From Consotaella salsifontis (GTDB lineage: Bacteria; Pseudomonadota; Alphaproteobacteria; Rhizobiales; Rhizobiaceae), in the NCBI RefSeq assembly GCF_900167365.1, contig NZ_FUXL01000001.1, positions 385,418 to 449,417 on the forward strand: a stretch of DNA of 64,000 bases, given 5' to 3'. The notes beneath the pieces were generated by a model. The model saw only the letters and a program-made list of their open reading frames with translations, was not told the DNA's origin and did no database searches. The stretch's first letter is position 1. Every line of letters starts with the position of its first letter. Positions 47,450 to 56,867 of this stretch are shown in pieces. Both the position numbers and the translations under genes were made by a program.

Positions 47450-49545
47450 ATGTACATCTCAAAGTCCAGCCTCATCACCTCGAACGCAGCGCCTACCTCT
47501 ACATCCGCCAATCTTCGATGCGGCAAGTCATCGACAATACCGAGAGCGCCATGCGGCAATATGCGCTTCGCGGGCGCGCTATCGCCCTTGGTTGGCGCGA
47601 GGAGCAGATTATCGTCATCGATAGCGATCAAGGTGAATCCGGCGCATCGGCGGTCTGGCGTGAGGGATTTCAGCGGCTGGTCAGCGATGTCGGCATGGGA
47701 CATGCCGGGATCGTCATGGGCCTGGAGGTCTCCCGTCTGGCGCGCAACAATGCCGACTGGCAGCGTCTACTCGAGATCTGCGCCCTTGCTGACACCCTGA
47801 TCCTCGACGAGGACGGTGTCTATGACCCGGCAAGTTTCAACGACCGGCTCCTGCTCGGCTTGAAGGGAACAATGAGTGAGGCCGAACTGCATGTGATCAA
47901 GGCGCGGCTGCGCGGCGGCATCCTCAATAAGGCCCGGCGTGGCGAGTTCCGTTGCCCGCTGCCAACCGGGCTGGTCTATGACCACTCCGGCAATGTAACG
48001 CTTGATCCGGACATGCAAGTCAGAGAGACGATCGCCCATTTCTTCGAGACGTTCTCTCGCGTCGGATCCGCCTCCCAGACCGTCAAGGCCTTTCGGCAGG
48101 AAGGCATTCTCTTTCCCTCTCGCTTGCACGACAGCCAGACGGTTTTCCGGCCACTGACGCCTTCGACGGCGATGCGCGTGCTGCACAATCCACGTTACGC
48201 CGGAGCCTATGCCTATGGCCGCCGTCGCTATCGACGAACCATCGATGGCAAAAAGCTCGTGCGCAAACAAGGTAGTGACGATTGGACAGCATGCATTCCA
48301 GATGCCCATCCCGGCTACATCAGTTGGGAGCAACATCAGGAGAACCTGAGGATTCTGAAGTCGAACATCTGCCATAAATGGAACGCGGCGGTCGCATCAC
48401 CTCCGCGGGAAGGCCCGGCGCTGCTGCAGGGGCGCGCCGTGTGTGGGCAATGCGGCAGGCATTTTCACATGCGCTACGCTGCCCGACGCGGTCGGCAGGA
48501 AGCCTGGTACGTTTGTGATCGCGCCCGTACCAATCGCGGTGAACCCCTCTGCCAGGCGATCGCTGCACCTCCTGTTGACGAAGCCATCGGCATGCTGATC
48601 GCCGAGCAGATGACGCCGGCAGCCATCGAACTGGCGATTGAAGTCCGCAAAGAGATCGAAGCGCGACATGAAGAGGCGGACCGGCTGCGCTGTCGCGCAA
48701 TCGAGCGCGCGCAAACGGAAGCCGATCTCGCCCAGCGCCGTTTCATGCTCGTCGATCCCAATAACCGCCTCGTCGCCGACACGCTCGAAGGCGAATGGAA
48801 CGAGAAGCTCCGCATCTTGGCTAATGCCCGCGAAGAGCGCGAGCGCGGCTGGGAGCACGATCAATTCATCCTCGATAAGGCCGTCTACGAGCGGTTGGTC
48901 GCAATGACGGCGGACTTCAAAAAACTCTGGACCAACCCAGAGACCCCGAACCGCGAACGAAAGCGCTTGCTTGCCCACATCATTGAGGACGTCACCCTCC
49001 TCAAACTACCGAAGAGAGGCACAACCAAGGCTCATATTCGCTTCAAAGGCGGCAAAACCCAGACACTCGTCACCATCAGCCCAAAATCGCCCAGCCAGCA
49101 GGTCAAGACGAACCCCGACATCATTGCACTGATCGATAAGCTCCTCGACGATCATATTTTTTCCGAGATCGCCGACATTCTCAACAATCAGGGATACCGT
49201 CCGGGCTCGGTGACGCGCCGTGACCAGCGCAACGCCCGCTTCACAACCAAACGCGTCACCTATCTTGTTCGCGAATACAAGCTGAGATCACGCTATGACC
49301 GGCTCCGGGATCGTGGGATGTTGACAAAGAAGGAGGCGGCTGCACACCTCAATATCCATGAGCATACCCTCGCCAGATGGGCTGAACATGGCCTCGTCAC
49401 CAGCCATGCCTACAACGGACACTACTACCTGTACGAGCTTCCGAAGACAGATTTACCGCAAAAGCAATCCAGTCGATGGAACCAGCTCGTCGATCGCCTC
49501 GCCGCTCATAAGGAAAATGCCAGCCAAGCCAAAACCTTCAACTGA
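47446..49545 (+). CDS. Large serine recombinase of the nested cassette
   Basis: This 699-residue recombinase has a resolvase domain with the catalytic serine in AYLYIRQSSMRQVIDN and GLEVSRLARNNADWQRLLEI. A recombinase domain follows, then a zinc ribbon CGQCGRHFHMRYAARRGRQ with cysteines in the following YVCDRAR, a coiled coil, and a C-terminal MerR-like helix-turn-helix (LTKKEAAAHLNIHEHTLARW). The start at 47446 follows CGGAGATCACG and gives MNVHLKVQPHHLERSAYLYI. It is not closely similar to the integrase at 27900. It probably moves the cassette. Confidence 0.92.
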   Translation: MNVHLKVQPHHLERSAYLYIRQSSMRQVIDNTESAMRQYALRGRAIALGWREEQIIVIDSDQGESGASAVWREGFQRLVSDVGMGHAGIVMGLEVSRLARNNADWQRLLEICALADTLILDEDGVYDPASFNDRLLLGLKGTMSEAELHVIKARLRGGILNKARRGEFRCPLPTGLVYDHSGNVTLDPDMQVRETIAHFFETFSRVGSASQTVKAFRQEGILFPSRLHDSQTVFRPLTPSTAMRVLHNPRYAGAYAYGRRRYRRTIDGKKLVRKQGSDDWTACIPDAHPGYISWEQHQENLRILKSNICHKWNAAVASPPREGPALLQGRAVCGQCGRHFHMRYAARRGRQEAWYVCDRARTNRGEPLCQAIAAPPVDEAIGMLIAEQMTPAAIELAIEVRKEIEARHEEADRLRCRAIERAQTEADLAQRRFMLVDPNNRLVADTLEGEWNEKLRILANAREERERGWEHDQFILDKAVYERLVAMTADFKKLWTNPETPNRERKRLLAHIIEDVTLLKLPKRGTTKAHIRFKGGKTQTLVTISPKSPSQQVKTNPDIIALIDKLLDDHIFSEIADILNNQGYRPGSVTRRDQRNARFTTKRVTYLVREYKLRSRYDRLRDRGMLTKKEAAAHLNIHEHTLARWAEHGLVTSHAYNGHYYLYELPKTDLPQKQSSRWNQLVDRLAAHKENASQAKTFN

Positions 49546-49581
49546 GTGCGAAAGAGAGATGCAGTATGAATGCAGATCGTT

Positions 49582-49785
49582 CGCATAGAGGCAGACGCCG
49601 GTGCCGTCCCAGAAGATCAGCTTGATCCGGTCCGTGCGCTTGGCACGGAAGACATAGACCGCACCGCTGAACGGATCGGCGCCCATCGTCTCGCGCACCA
49701 GCGCGGCCAGCCCCTCCGCGCCTTTGCGGAAGTCCACCGGCTTTGTCGCCACCATGACCTTGACGGCGCCAGTCGGCCCGATCAC
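49582..49785 (-). pseudogene. tnpB: 5' part of interrupted IS66 tnpB
   Basis: The minus strand reads MIGPTGAVKVMVATKPVDFR, KGAEGLAALVRETMGADPFS and IFWDGTGVCLYA, the N-terminal half of TnpB. It then runs into the cassette, where a chimeric frame continues to a stop at 49453 and ends in unrelated residues. The ATG overlaps the tnpA stop by 4 bases. Confidence 0.92.
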
Positions 49786-50228
49786 GACGTTGCCTTCAAC
49801 GCACGGATCACCGTCGCAACCGTCCTGGCGTCGGCGCCACGGCCGACCCGCATCGCAACGCCGTCGATCTCCAGCTCGATCACGCCGGCGTCTGGCGCGG
49901 CCTTCCGCTTCCGCGTCGATCTCGCGCGCTTCCCCGACGGTTCAGGCTCCGGCGCCGCAATCACCGCCGGAACAAACAATGGCTCCGGTGCCGGCGCTCC
50001 CGCCAATGGCTGACGCGCGGCCCGACGCCAGGCGAACAACTGCTGCGGGGACAATGCATATCGCCGGGCCACTGCGCTCACGGTCTCGCCGGCATCGTAG
50101 CTTTCCGCCACGATCCGAGCCTTCTCCTCCGGCAACCATTCGCGCCTCCGGCCGGAACCCGTGAAAACCTCGAACCGCCGCGCGGGCTCAGGATCGCTGG
50201 ATTTAAGCGTAAACTCTGAAATCGTCAT
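49782..50228 (-). CDS. tnpA: IS66-family protein TnpA
   Basis: This 148-residue protein has a helix-turn-helix (WLPEEKARIVAESYDAGETV and SAVARRYALSPQQLFAWRR) and a proline/alanine-rich middle. It ends with the conserved GVIELEIDGVAMRVGRGADA. This is the IS66 TnpA accessory protein. It is intact and overlaps the start of the broken tnpB by 4 bases. Confidence 0.93.
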   Translation of the reverse strand: MTISEFTLKSSDPEPARRFEVFTGSGRRREWLPEEKARIVAESYDAGETVSAVARRYALSPQQLFAWRRAARQPLAGAPAPEPLFVPAVIAAPEPEPSGKRARSTRKRKAAPDAGVIELEIDGVAMRVGRGADARTVATVIRALKATS

Positions 50229-50304
50229 GTGTCGAAGCCCTCAAAGGCTCCGAACATCGTCGCTCACGACCACGCGCGAAAGGTGCCGCCGGAACAGCGC
50301 TTAC

Positions 50305-51003
50305 GCTCAAACCACTTTCAGGCGTCATTTTGTAGGGCTATAGCGTAAGCGTAGTGATCATCACTATCGGTCGCGGCCCGCCACGCTCAATCTTGTCTGA
50401 CCCGGAGACGTGGGTGACAGATCGTTCCTAAGACACGGATGCCGATTTCGTCGAGCTTGGCTCGAACGTTGCCACCGGCGGCTGGGACGGAGTGGACGAG
50501 TTCGCAACTGCACGCGTCCGGATCGACAGCGGGCGGGGTCTCCCTTCGCAAACTTGTCACTTGCCGAACCGAGCCTTGCTCTTGAGCAAGCTGCCGCCCC
50601 GTTCCGCGATTGAAGGTGCAGAGGGGGCTCCTGTAACAAAATGTTATCGGGGAGTTGCCGCTTCAGAATAAGGCATTTTCATGGCGAAAAAGTGCTGGCG
50701 GCATGCGCGCAGAGCCGGCTTACTTTGAAAATTCGAATCCAATTCGTCATTCAGCACGCTGAATTTCCAGCATATTTGTTGATGAGGTTGCCCCCGATGA
50801 AGGTCGGTGGAGTGGCGCGCCGTTTTCGCAGCCTCATTTGCTTGATGCGCCTGCGCAACAGTCAAGTGGAAAGGTGAGGAAAGGCTGGCTTTCAGCCGCA
50901 GCGGGTGCGGTTGATTCACAGTCTTTACGACGCTTTAACGTTCCCGTGAACGAGCGATGCGGCACGGGGAGCCGCGTCCACAGCGAGTGGGGACACGCCA
51001 GGA
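50305..51003. other. Non-coding region between IS66 and rlpA
   Basis: No convincing gene lies in these 699 bases. A perfect odd palindrome TAGTGAT-C-ATCACTA lies at 50352-50366. Around 50390-50640 the minus strand reads a short decayed frame (LDEIGIRVLGTICHPRLR) that may be mobile-element debris, and TGTCTGACCC near 50394 could be an old element end. The last 100 bases should hold the rlpA promoter. Confidence 0.45.
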
Positions 51004-52212
51004 ATGACATTGGCCGCGAAGCGTTTGGCGCGCGATCTAGGCTCGGTTCTTTTGCCGTTGATCGCTCTTGTCTCGATCGGCGGCTGTCAGGCCGAAGCTC
51101 CCGTCGAGACCGCCGAACAGGCGCCGATCGCGACCGCGGTCAAGTTCGACGCTAAGACTTACGGCGTGCCGGCCAGCCCGCGAGTGACGTCACTGTTGGC
51201 AGTCCGCAAAGGGGGAGGGCGCACCACGGTTGGCAAGCCCTATCGCGTCAGAGGGCGATGGTATTATCCCAAAGAGGACCCGAACTATTCGAAGGTCGGA
51301 ACCGCTTCCTGGTATGGCCCCAATTTTCATGGGCGTCTTACTGCGAACGGTGAAGTCTATGACATGAACAGCCTGTCGGGCGCCCATCCGACGTTCCCTC
51401 TGCCGTCCTATGCCCGAGTCACCAATGAGGAGAACGGACGCTCCATCGTCGTCAGGATCAACGATCGCGGCCCCTTCGCTCACGGCCGCCTCGTCGATCT
51501 TTCGTCTCGCGTCGCGGACATGCTCGACTTCAAGAGCGTCGGCACCGCGAAGGTCAAATTGGATTACATCGGCCGCGCGCCGACGGACGGCGACGACTCG
51601 GCGATGTTGATGGCGTCCTATCGGCCTGGGCCGGAAGTGCCGGCGGTTCCGGATTCAGTGATGGTGGCGTCGAACGCGCCGGCGACGGCAGCTTCCGAGG
51701 ATGACGCGCCGACCCTCCTGGCCGCCTATGCGCCGCCCTCCGTTGTTGCTCTGCCGCGGGCGCGCCCGCTCGATGCCCTCAATGCGCTGGCTCACGCCCG
51801 GCCTCTCGAGGCGACGTTTGACGCGGAGGCGGAAGCCGCGGTCCCCGCCTCGCTTCCCGCACGCGCGCCCATTCCCCAACCGCGCGACCTTATGGTTTCG
51901 GCCTTCGCAGCTCAGCCGGAAATCGACGGTGCGGCGCGGGCCGTGACGGCGCTGGCCGGGACAGAGGGCGATGGAGCCCTGGCTTCACGCGGCGATCAGA
52001 TCGTTGTCGGCGTCGTTGACGACCCTCAACTGCGACAGGTCATCGGCGAGATTGCCCAGCCCTATGGCCGGCTGATCGAGGAACCGCTCGCCAATGGCAG
52101 CGTCGCCCTATCCATCGACTGCGCGGCGGGTGAGAATTCGGATCGACTGCTTCAGGCGCTCTGGACAGTCGGCGCGACGGACGCCTTCGTGGTCCACGAA
52201 GTCGCTGGTTGA
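51004..52212 (+). CDS. rlpA: RlpA-family septal lytic transglycosylase lipoprotein
   Basis: This 402-residue outer-membrane lipoprotein has an N-terminal lipobox signal (ALVSIGGC, lipidated cysteine near residue 28). The double-psi beta-barrel RlpA domain follows (about 95-190: GTASWYGPNFHGRLTANGEV, YDMNSLSGAHPTFPLPSY and VVRINDRGPFAHGRLVDLS). After a proline/alanine-rich linker comes a SPOR-like peptidoglycan-binding domain at about 335-400. RlpA cleaves denuded glycan strands at septa. It is directly upstream of a D,D-carboxypeptidase gene, as in other Hyphomicrobiales. Confidence 0.93.
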   Translation: MTLAAKRLARDLGSVLLPLIALVSIGGCQAEAPVETAEQAPIATAVKFDAKTYGVPASPRVTSLLAVRKGGGRTTVGKPYRVRGRWYYPKEDPNYSKVGTASWYGPNFHGRLTANGEVYDMNSLSGAHPTFPLPSYARVTNEENGRSIVVRINDRGPFAHGRLVDLSSRVADMLDFKSVGTAKVKLDYIGRAPTDGDDSAMLMASYRPGPEVPAVPDSVMVASNAPATAASEDDAPTLLAAYAPPSVVALPRARPLDALNALAHARPLEATFDAEAEAAVPASLPARAPIPQPRDLMVSAFAAQPEIDGAARAVTALAGTEGDGALASRGDQIVVGVVDDPQLRQVIGEIAQPYGRLIEEPLANGSVALSIDCAAGENSDRLLQALWTVGATDAFVVHEVAG

Positions 52213-52301
52213 TTTCAAGCGTAGCGAGGGCGCGGAGCCTTCGCGACATTCACGCTGCGCCGAGACTGTCTTTTGACGTTTTCCGGTGTACATGTCAGCG
52301 C

Positions 52302-53498
52302 ATGCTGCGTTCGTTTCTCGTCCATCCCTTCCGGCTGTTCTTGTGCTCGCTTCTGATGGCCGCGCTGCTCGCGGTCGTGCCGGGATCGGCCCAGGAGAGC
52401 AGCGCGCCGACCATCGAAACCACCGCGAAGCAGGCAATTCTGATCGATGGCGAGAGTGGGGCCGTCCTCTTCGAGAAGAGCGCCGACGAGCCGTTCGAAC
52501 CGGCCTCGCTCGCCAAACTCATGACGATGGATCTGGTTTTCGACGCGCTGGCCAAGGGCAAGATCGCGCTGGACCAGACCTTTGCCGTCACGGAGCATGC
52601 GTGGCGCACGGGTGGTGCGCCGTCCGGCGCCGCCACGATGTTTGCCAAGCTCAACTCCGAGGTGCCCGTGGAGGCCCTGATCCGAGGAGCCATCGTTCAG
52701 GGCGCTAACGACGCGGCGATCGCGCTTGCCGAAGGCATGGCTGGAACCGAGGGGGCGTTCGCCATGCTCATGAACCAGCGCGCCGAGGAACTGGGGCTGA
52801 AGCACAGCCGGTTCGTCAACCCCACGGGCCTTCCGGCGGATGGCCAGCAGGTTTCCGCGAGGGACATGGCGGTTCTCGCCCGCCACATCGAGAGAAGCTA
52901 CCCCGATCTCTACAAGATCTACGCCGAGCCCTCCTACGAGTGGAACAAGATCTTCCAGCGCAATCGCAATCCGCTCCTAGAGATGGATATCGGTGCGGAT
53001 GGCATGGGAACCGGCTACACCGAATCCTCCGGCTACTCGCTTGTCGGCGTAACGCACGGCGAGGACCGGACGACCATTCTCGTGGTCAGCGGCCTCGCGA
53101 GCGCCAAGGAGCGCGCCAGCGAGGCTCGTCGGCTGCTTGAATGGGCGCGGGATTCTTTCCGCCGCCAAACGCTGTTTGCCGCGAGTGACGTCGTCGGCAC
53201 AGCCGAAGTCTATGGCGGAACGCAATCCTCGGTCGCCTTGACGCCTTCGCAGGACCTCGTGGCGCTGGTTCCGGAGCAGGCGCCGGATAGCGTCACGGCG
53301 CACATCAAATATGTCGGACCGCTGAAGGCGCCGGTCGAGCAGGGGACCAAGGTTGCCAATATCGAGATCAGGATTGGCGAGCGCCTGAGCCTCACGGCGC
53401 CGCTTTACACCGCCGAGTCGATCGCGGTCGGCTCTTTCTCGGGGCGGGCACTCGAGGCGGCCGGCGAGCTTGCCTTCGGTTGGCTCAAAATGCTCTGA
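52302..53498 (+). CDS. D-alanyl-D-alanine carboxypeptidase family protein with altered motifs
   Basis: This 398-residue protein belongs to the DacA/DacC low-mass penicillin-binding family that trims stem peptides in the periplasm. A signal peptide covers about residues 1-30. The SxxK motif is intact (S69-LAK), and the C-terminal PBP5-like domain is present (VALVPEQAPDSVTAHIKYVG). The usual SxN reads GAN (134-136) and the usual KTG reads GTG (236-238). The fold is kept, but two of the three motifs deviate. ATG 52302 is chosen over the longer frame because it gives a clean signal peptide. Confidence 0.9.
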   Translation: MLRSFLVHPFRLFLCSLLMAALLAVVPGSAQESSAPTIETTAKQAILIDGESGAVLFEKSADEPFEPASLAKLMTMDLVFDALAKGKIALDQTFAVTEHAWRTGGAPSGAATMFAKLNSEVPVEALIRGAIVQGANDAAIALAEGMAGTEGAFAMLMNQRAEELGLKHSRFVNPTGLPADGQQVSARDMAVLARHIERSYPDLYKIYAEPSYEWNKIFQRNRNPLLEMDIGADGMGTGYTESSGYSLVGVTHGEDRTTILVVSGLASAKERASEARRLLEWARDSFRRQTLFAASDVVGTAEVYGGTQSSVALTPSQDLVALVPEQAPDSVTAHIKYVGPLKAPVEQGTKVANIEIRIGERLSLTAPLYTAESIAVGSFSGRALEAAGELAFGWLKML

Positions 53499-53514
53499 AA
53501 GAAGCGGAAGCGAG

Positions 53515-54213
53515 GTGGCAGGTTCGAGATCGGTGGCCGGATTTTTCATCACATTCGAGGGTGGGGAGGGGAGCGGCAAGACCACGCAGATCGAGCGGCT
53601 TGCCGCGCGTCTGCGCAATCGAGGGTACACGGTCGTGACCACGCGGGAGCCCGGCGGCTCCCCCGGCGCTGACGCCTTGCGCCATGTGATCCTGTCCGGC
53701 GCCGCCGAAGCACTGGGCGCAGAACTGGAAGCCGTGCTTTTCGCGGCAGCGCGGGCAGACCACGTTGCCAATCTGATCCGCCCTGCGCTGGAGCGCGATG
53801 CGATCGTGATCAGTGACCGGTTCCATGATTCCTCGCGCGTTTATCAGGGACTCTCGCCAGACGTGGAAGCGTCTTTCCTGGACGCGCTGGAGCGCGCCGC
53901 ACTTGGCGGTGTCTACCCCGATCTCACGCTCATTCTGGACATTCCGGCCAAAGACGGGCTCGCGCGCGCCGCAATCCGGCGCGGCATCGGCCATGCCGAC
54001 CGCTTCGAAAAGGAGGATGTCGCCATCCACGAGGCCCGAAGACAAGCCTTCCTCGCAATCGCGCGGGATGAGCCGGAGCGGTGCGTCGTCGTGGATGCGT
54101 CCCGTTCAGTGGATGCCATTGCCGGAGAAATCGCCTCGGCTGTCGATCAGCGGCTCGCCTCCCGGCACAAGGCGCGGGACGAGAGCAAGGGCGAGAGAGG
54201 GAGGATCCGATGA
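53515..54213 (+). CDS. tmk: Thymidylate kinase
   Basis: Tmk phosphorylates dTMP to dTDP. The 232-residue protein shows the P-loop FITFEGGEGSGKTTQIERLA and TTREPGGSPGADALRHVILS. The DRF motif lies in VISDRFHDSSRVYQGL, and a lid region with RRGIGHADRFEKED follows. GTG at 53515 follows GGAAGCGAG, and a second in-frame GTG lies at 53533. The stop overlaps the holB start (ATGA). Its position between a carboxypeptidase gene and holB is typical of the order. Confidence 0.95.
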   Translation: MAGSRSVAGFFITFEGGEGSGKTTQIERLAARLRNRGYTVVTTREPGGSPGADALRHVILSGAAEALGAELEAVLFAAARADHVANLIRPALERDAIVISDRFHDSSRVYQGLSPDVEASFLDALERAALGGVYPDLTLILDIPAKDGLARAAIRRGIGHADRFEKEDVAIHEARRQAFLAIARDEPERCVVVDASRSVDAIAGEIASAVDQRLASRHKARDESKGERGRIR

Positions 54214-55232
54214 TGGACGACGTTCTCGCGCCGGAGGAGCACGATTCCATCGAGGGCGTTCCTCCGCCATCCGTGACAGAGGAACTTATCGGCCATCGCG
54301 CGGCATGGGCGGAGCTTCAGGCGGCATATGAGAGCGGCCGGCTTCATCATGCCTGGCTGTTGCAGGGACCTCGCGGGGTGGGCAAGGCGACGGCCGCTTT
54401 CGCCTTCGCTCGCCTTGTCCTGTCCAACGGCGATCCGGTGAAGGGCGCGGTGATCCGCCGCCAGATCGCGCAAGAGAGCCATCCGAACGTTCTTTACCTC
54501 TCGCGGCCGGCATCCGACCGGGGAGGAGGGTTCAAGTCGTTTATCACCGTCGATGAAGTGCGGCGCCTCAATCGCTTCTTCCAGGCGACCAGCGGCGAGG
54601 CGTGGCGCATTGCCATTCTGGACCCGGCCGACGACATGAATCGCAGCGCGGCCAACGCTCTGTTGAAGATACTCGAGGAGCCGCCGCGCCGCTCGCTCAT
54701 CCTCATCACCAATCATACGCCGGGCAGGCTTCTGCCGACCATCCGTTCGCGTTGCCGCACGTTGCGTTTCGGGCCACTTGAGCCCACCGATCTCGGCGCG
54801 ATCCTGAAGGCGCTGCCGTTGCAGCTCGCGGGCGCCGAGGTGGAGCGGGCGGTGGCTCTGGCGCAGGGCAGCGCCCGGCGCGCCGTCTCCTTTGCCGCCA
54901 GTGGCGCCTTTGAGGTCGAGGAACGGCTTCGGGGGCTCCTGGGGGTGCGCGAGCCCGATTGGGGCGGCATTCAGCAGATGGTCGATGCTCTGACGCTGAA
55001 GGGGCGGGAAACCGCCTATGACCTGACGATCGAGCTTGCGCTCGCCAAGATCGCCGATGCGGCGAGAATGGCGCTGGGCGAGGGGGAAGCATACAGGGCA
55101 AGCCGACTCGCCGATTTTTGGCAGAGCGAGGCGGAACGCTTTGCCGCCGCCGCTGCGTTCAACCTCGATCGCAAGCAGAATCTTCTGACCTTCTTCCTCG
55201 GCTATTTCGCATTGGCCGGCGAGCTTAACTGA
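54210..55232 (+). CDS. holB: DNA polymerase III subunit delta'
   Basis: This 340-residue clamp-loader subunit shows the P-loop-like GPRGVGKATAAFAFARLVL (about residues 53-71) and the sensor stretch ILDPADDMNRSAANALLKIL followed by EEPPRRSLILITNHTPGRLL. An arginine-finger region TIRSRCRTLRFGPL comes next. It is coupled to tmk by a 4-base overlap. The tmk-holB-metG-tatD run is a conserved operon in many bacteria. Confidence 0.95.
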   Translation: MMDDVLAPEEHDSIEGVPPPSVTEELIGHRAAWAELQAAYESGRLHHAWLLQGPRGVGKATAAFAFARLVLSNGDPVKGAVIRRQIAQESHPNVLYLSRPASDRGGGFKSFITVDEVRRLNRFFQATSGEAWRIAILDPADDMNRSAANALLKILEEPPRRSLILITNHTPGRLLPTIRSRCRTLRFGPLEPTDLGAILKALPLQLAGAEVERAVALAQGSARRAVSFAASGAFEVEERLRGLLGVREPDWGGIQQMVDALTLKGRETAYDLTIELALAKIADAARMALGEGEAYRASRLADFWQSEAERFAAAAAFNLDRKQNLLTFFLGYFALAGELN

Positions 55233-55268
55233 CGCGGACCAAACTGGCGCATTGAGGCTGGAGCCGGG

Positions 55269-56867
55269 ATGTCCTATGTGGCGGAGATGATTGACCGCCG
55301 GCACAAGAACACGCGCATGTCCGAACGCTTCTTCCTCACCACGCCGATTTTCTATCCGAATGGCAAGCCCCATATCGGCCATGCCTACACCGCCATCGCA
55401 ACCGACGCTCTGGCCCGGTTCAAGCGGCTGGATGGCTACGACGTCTTTTTTCTTTCCGGCACGGACGAGCACGGATTGAAGATGCAGCAGACGGCCGAGG
55501 CGGAGAAGCTGACTCCGCTGGAGCTGGCGGACCGCAACTCCTCGATCTTCCGCAAGATGCTGGAGACGCTTGGCTGTTCCAACGACGACTTCATCCGCAC
55601 CACCGAGGAGCGGCACACAAAGGCCTGCCAGGAAATTTGGCGGCGAATGACGGACGCCGGCGACATCTATCTCGGGCGCTACAGCGGCTGGTACTCGGTG
55701 CGCCAGGAAGCCTATTTCGACGAATCCGAGACGGTGGTGGGCGAGGATGGCGTCCGGCGCGAGCCTCTCGGCTCCGAGGTGAAGTGGAACGAGGAGGAAA
55801 GCTACTTCTTCCGCCTGTCCGCATTTCAGGAACGACTCCTCGCCCATTACGAGGCGCACCCGGAGTTCATCGGCCCGGCGGAGCGCCGTAACGAGGTCAT
55901 GTCCTTCGTGCGCTCGGGGCTCAAGGACCTCTCCGTGTCGCGGACGACCTTCGATTGGGGGATTCCGGTTCCGGGCGATCCCAAGCATGTCATGTACGTC
56001 TGGGTCGATGCGCTGACCAATTATTGGACGGCGACCGGATTCTCGGACGATGAGGCACGGCGGCCATTCTGGCCTGCCGATCTCCACGTCATCGGCAAGG
56101 ATATCGTCCGCTTCCACGCGGTCTATTGGCCGGCGTTCCTGATGTCGGCGGGAATCGAGCTTCCCAAGCGTGTGTTCGCTCACGGCTTCCTCTTCAACCG
56201 CGGGGAGAAGATGTCGAAGTCGGTCGGCAACGTCATCGATCCTTTCTCCCTGGTCGACGTCTACGGGCTCGACCAGCTGCGCTATTTCCTTCTGCGCGAG
56301 GTGCCTTTCGGCCAGGATGGCAGCTATTCGCATGACGCGATCGTCAACCGCACCAATTCGGACCTCGCCAACGATCTCGGCAATCTCGCGCAGCGCTCGC
56401 TGTCGATGATCGGCAAGCATTGCGGCGGCGCGGTGCCCGAGCCCGGCCCCTTCAGCGAGGCCGATCAGGCGTTGCTGGAAGAGGCACGCGGCCTCCTGGA
56501 TCGTGCGCGCTCTATGATGGAAACTCAGGAGATCCATCAGATCCTCGCGGCCGTTTTCCAAGTGGTCGCCAACGCCAACCGCTATTTCGCGGCCCAGGAG
56601 CCCTGGGCTCTGAGGAAGACAGACCCGGCGCGAATGGGCACCGTTCTTTACGTCACGGCGGAGATCCTGCGGCGCGTTGCGATCATGCTCCAGCCCTTCG
56701 TGCCGGAAGGCGCGGCGCGGCTGCTGGCGGTCCTCGCCGTGCCCGAGGGCGAACGCAGCTTCACCCAGTTGACGCCCGACATGGCGCTGGTTCCCGGTCG
56801 GGCCCTTCCTGCACCGCAGCCGGTCTTTCCCCGTTATGTCGAGCCGGAGGCAAAGCCAGAATCATGA
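55269..56867 (+). CDS. metG: Methionyl-tRNA synthetase
   Basis: MetG charges tRNA-Met. The 532-residue protein carries HIGH at 35-38 ([20 protein letters not shown]) and KMSKS at 314-318. It belongs to the short form without a C-terminal tRNA-binding OB domain. ATG 55269 follows GGAG at a 5-base distance and is kept; ATG 55317 ([16 protein letters not shown]) is closer to the usual family start but has no clear ribosome site. The stop overlaps the tatD start. Confidence 0.97.
   Translation: MSYVAEMIDRRHKNTRMSERFFLTTPIFYPNGKPHIGHAYTAIATDALARFKRLDGYDVFFLSGTDEHGLKMQQTAEAEKLTPLELADRNSSIFRKMLETLGCSNDDFIRTTEERHTKACQEIWRRMTDAGDIYLGRYSGWYSVRQEAYFDESETVVGEDGVRREPLGSEVKWNEEESYFFRLSAFQERLLAHYEAHPEFIGPAERRNEVMSFVRSGLKDLSVSRTTFDWGIPVPGDPKHVMYVWVDALTNYWTATGFSDDEARRPFWPADLHVIGKDIVRFHAVYWPAFLMSAGIELPKRVFAHGFLFNRGEKMSKSVGNVIDPFSLVDVYGLDQLRYFLLREVPFGQDGSYSHDAIVNRTNSDLANDLGNLAQRSLSMIGKHCGGAVPEPGPFSEADQALLEEARGLLDRARSMMETQEIHQILAAVFQVVANANRYFAAQEPWALRKTDPARMGTVLYVTAEILRRVAIMLQPFVPEGAARLLAVLAVPEGERSFTQLTPDMALVPGRALPAPQPVFPRYVEPEAKPES

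Larger units (their letters stand above)
46200..49579 (+). mobile_element. Serine-recombinase cassette nested in IS66 tnpB
   Basis: Its 3380 bases hold a DUF5372 gene, a helix-turn-helix gene, a -1 frame ORF and a large serine recombinase gene, all on the plus strand. The flanking host element reads ...CCGCTT on the left and TTCGCATAG... on the right; removing the insert at the shared TT restores tnpB exactly. GAATGCAG occurs near both ends (46213-46220 and 49568-49575). A two-base junction fits recombination by the encoded enzyme rather than DDE transposition. Confidence 0.85.
44432..50304 (-). mobile_element. IS66-family element split by a nested cassette
   Basis: GTAAGCGCTGTT at 44432 and its inverse AACAGCGCTTAC ending at 50304 are the terminal repeats. 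On the minus strand tnpA, tnpB and tnpC lie in standard order, with a 3.38-kb insert in tnpB; without it the element is 2.49 kb, a normal IS66 size. The outer flanks (TCTTATTC and GCTCAAAC) do not match, so the original 8-bp target duplication is lost or altered. Confidence 0.9.

Noticed and set aside
49453..49785. A 110-codon TnpB-like gene taken as intact
   Set aside because: Its C-terminal 40 or so residues come from the inserted cassette; the true TnpB C-terminus lies at 46047-46199.
54147..56561. An 804-codon antisense frame over holB and metG
   Set aside because: It is the reverse of two clearly identified genes and has no family motif; long antisense frames are expected at this GC content.
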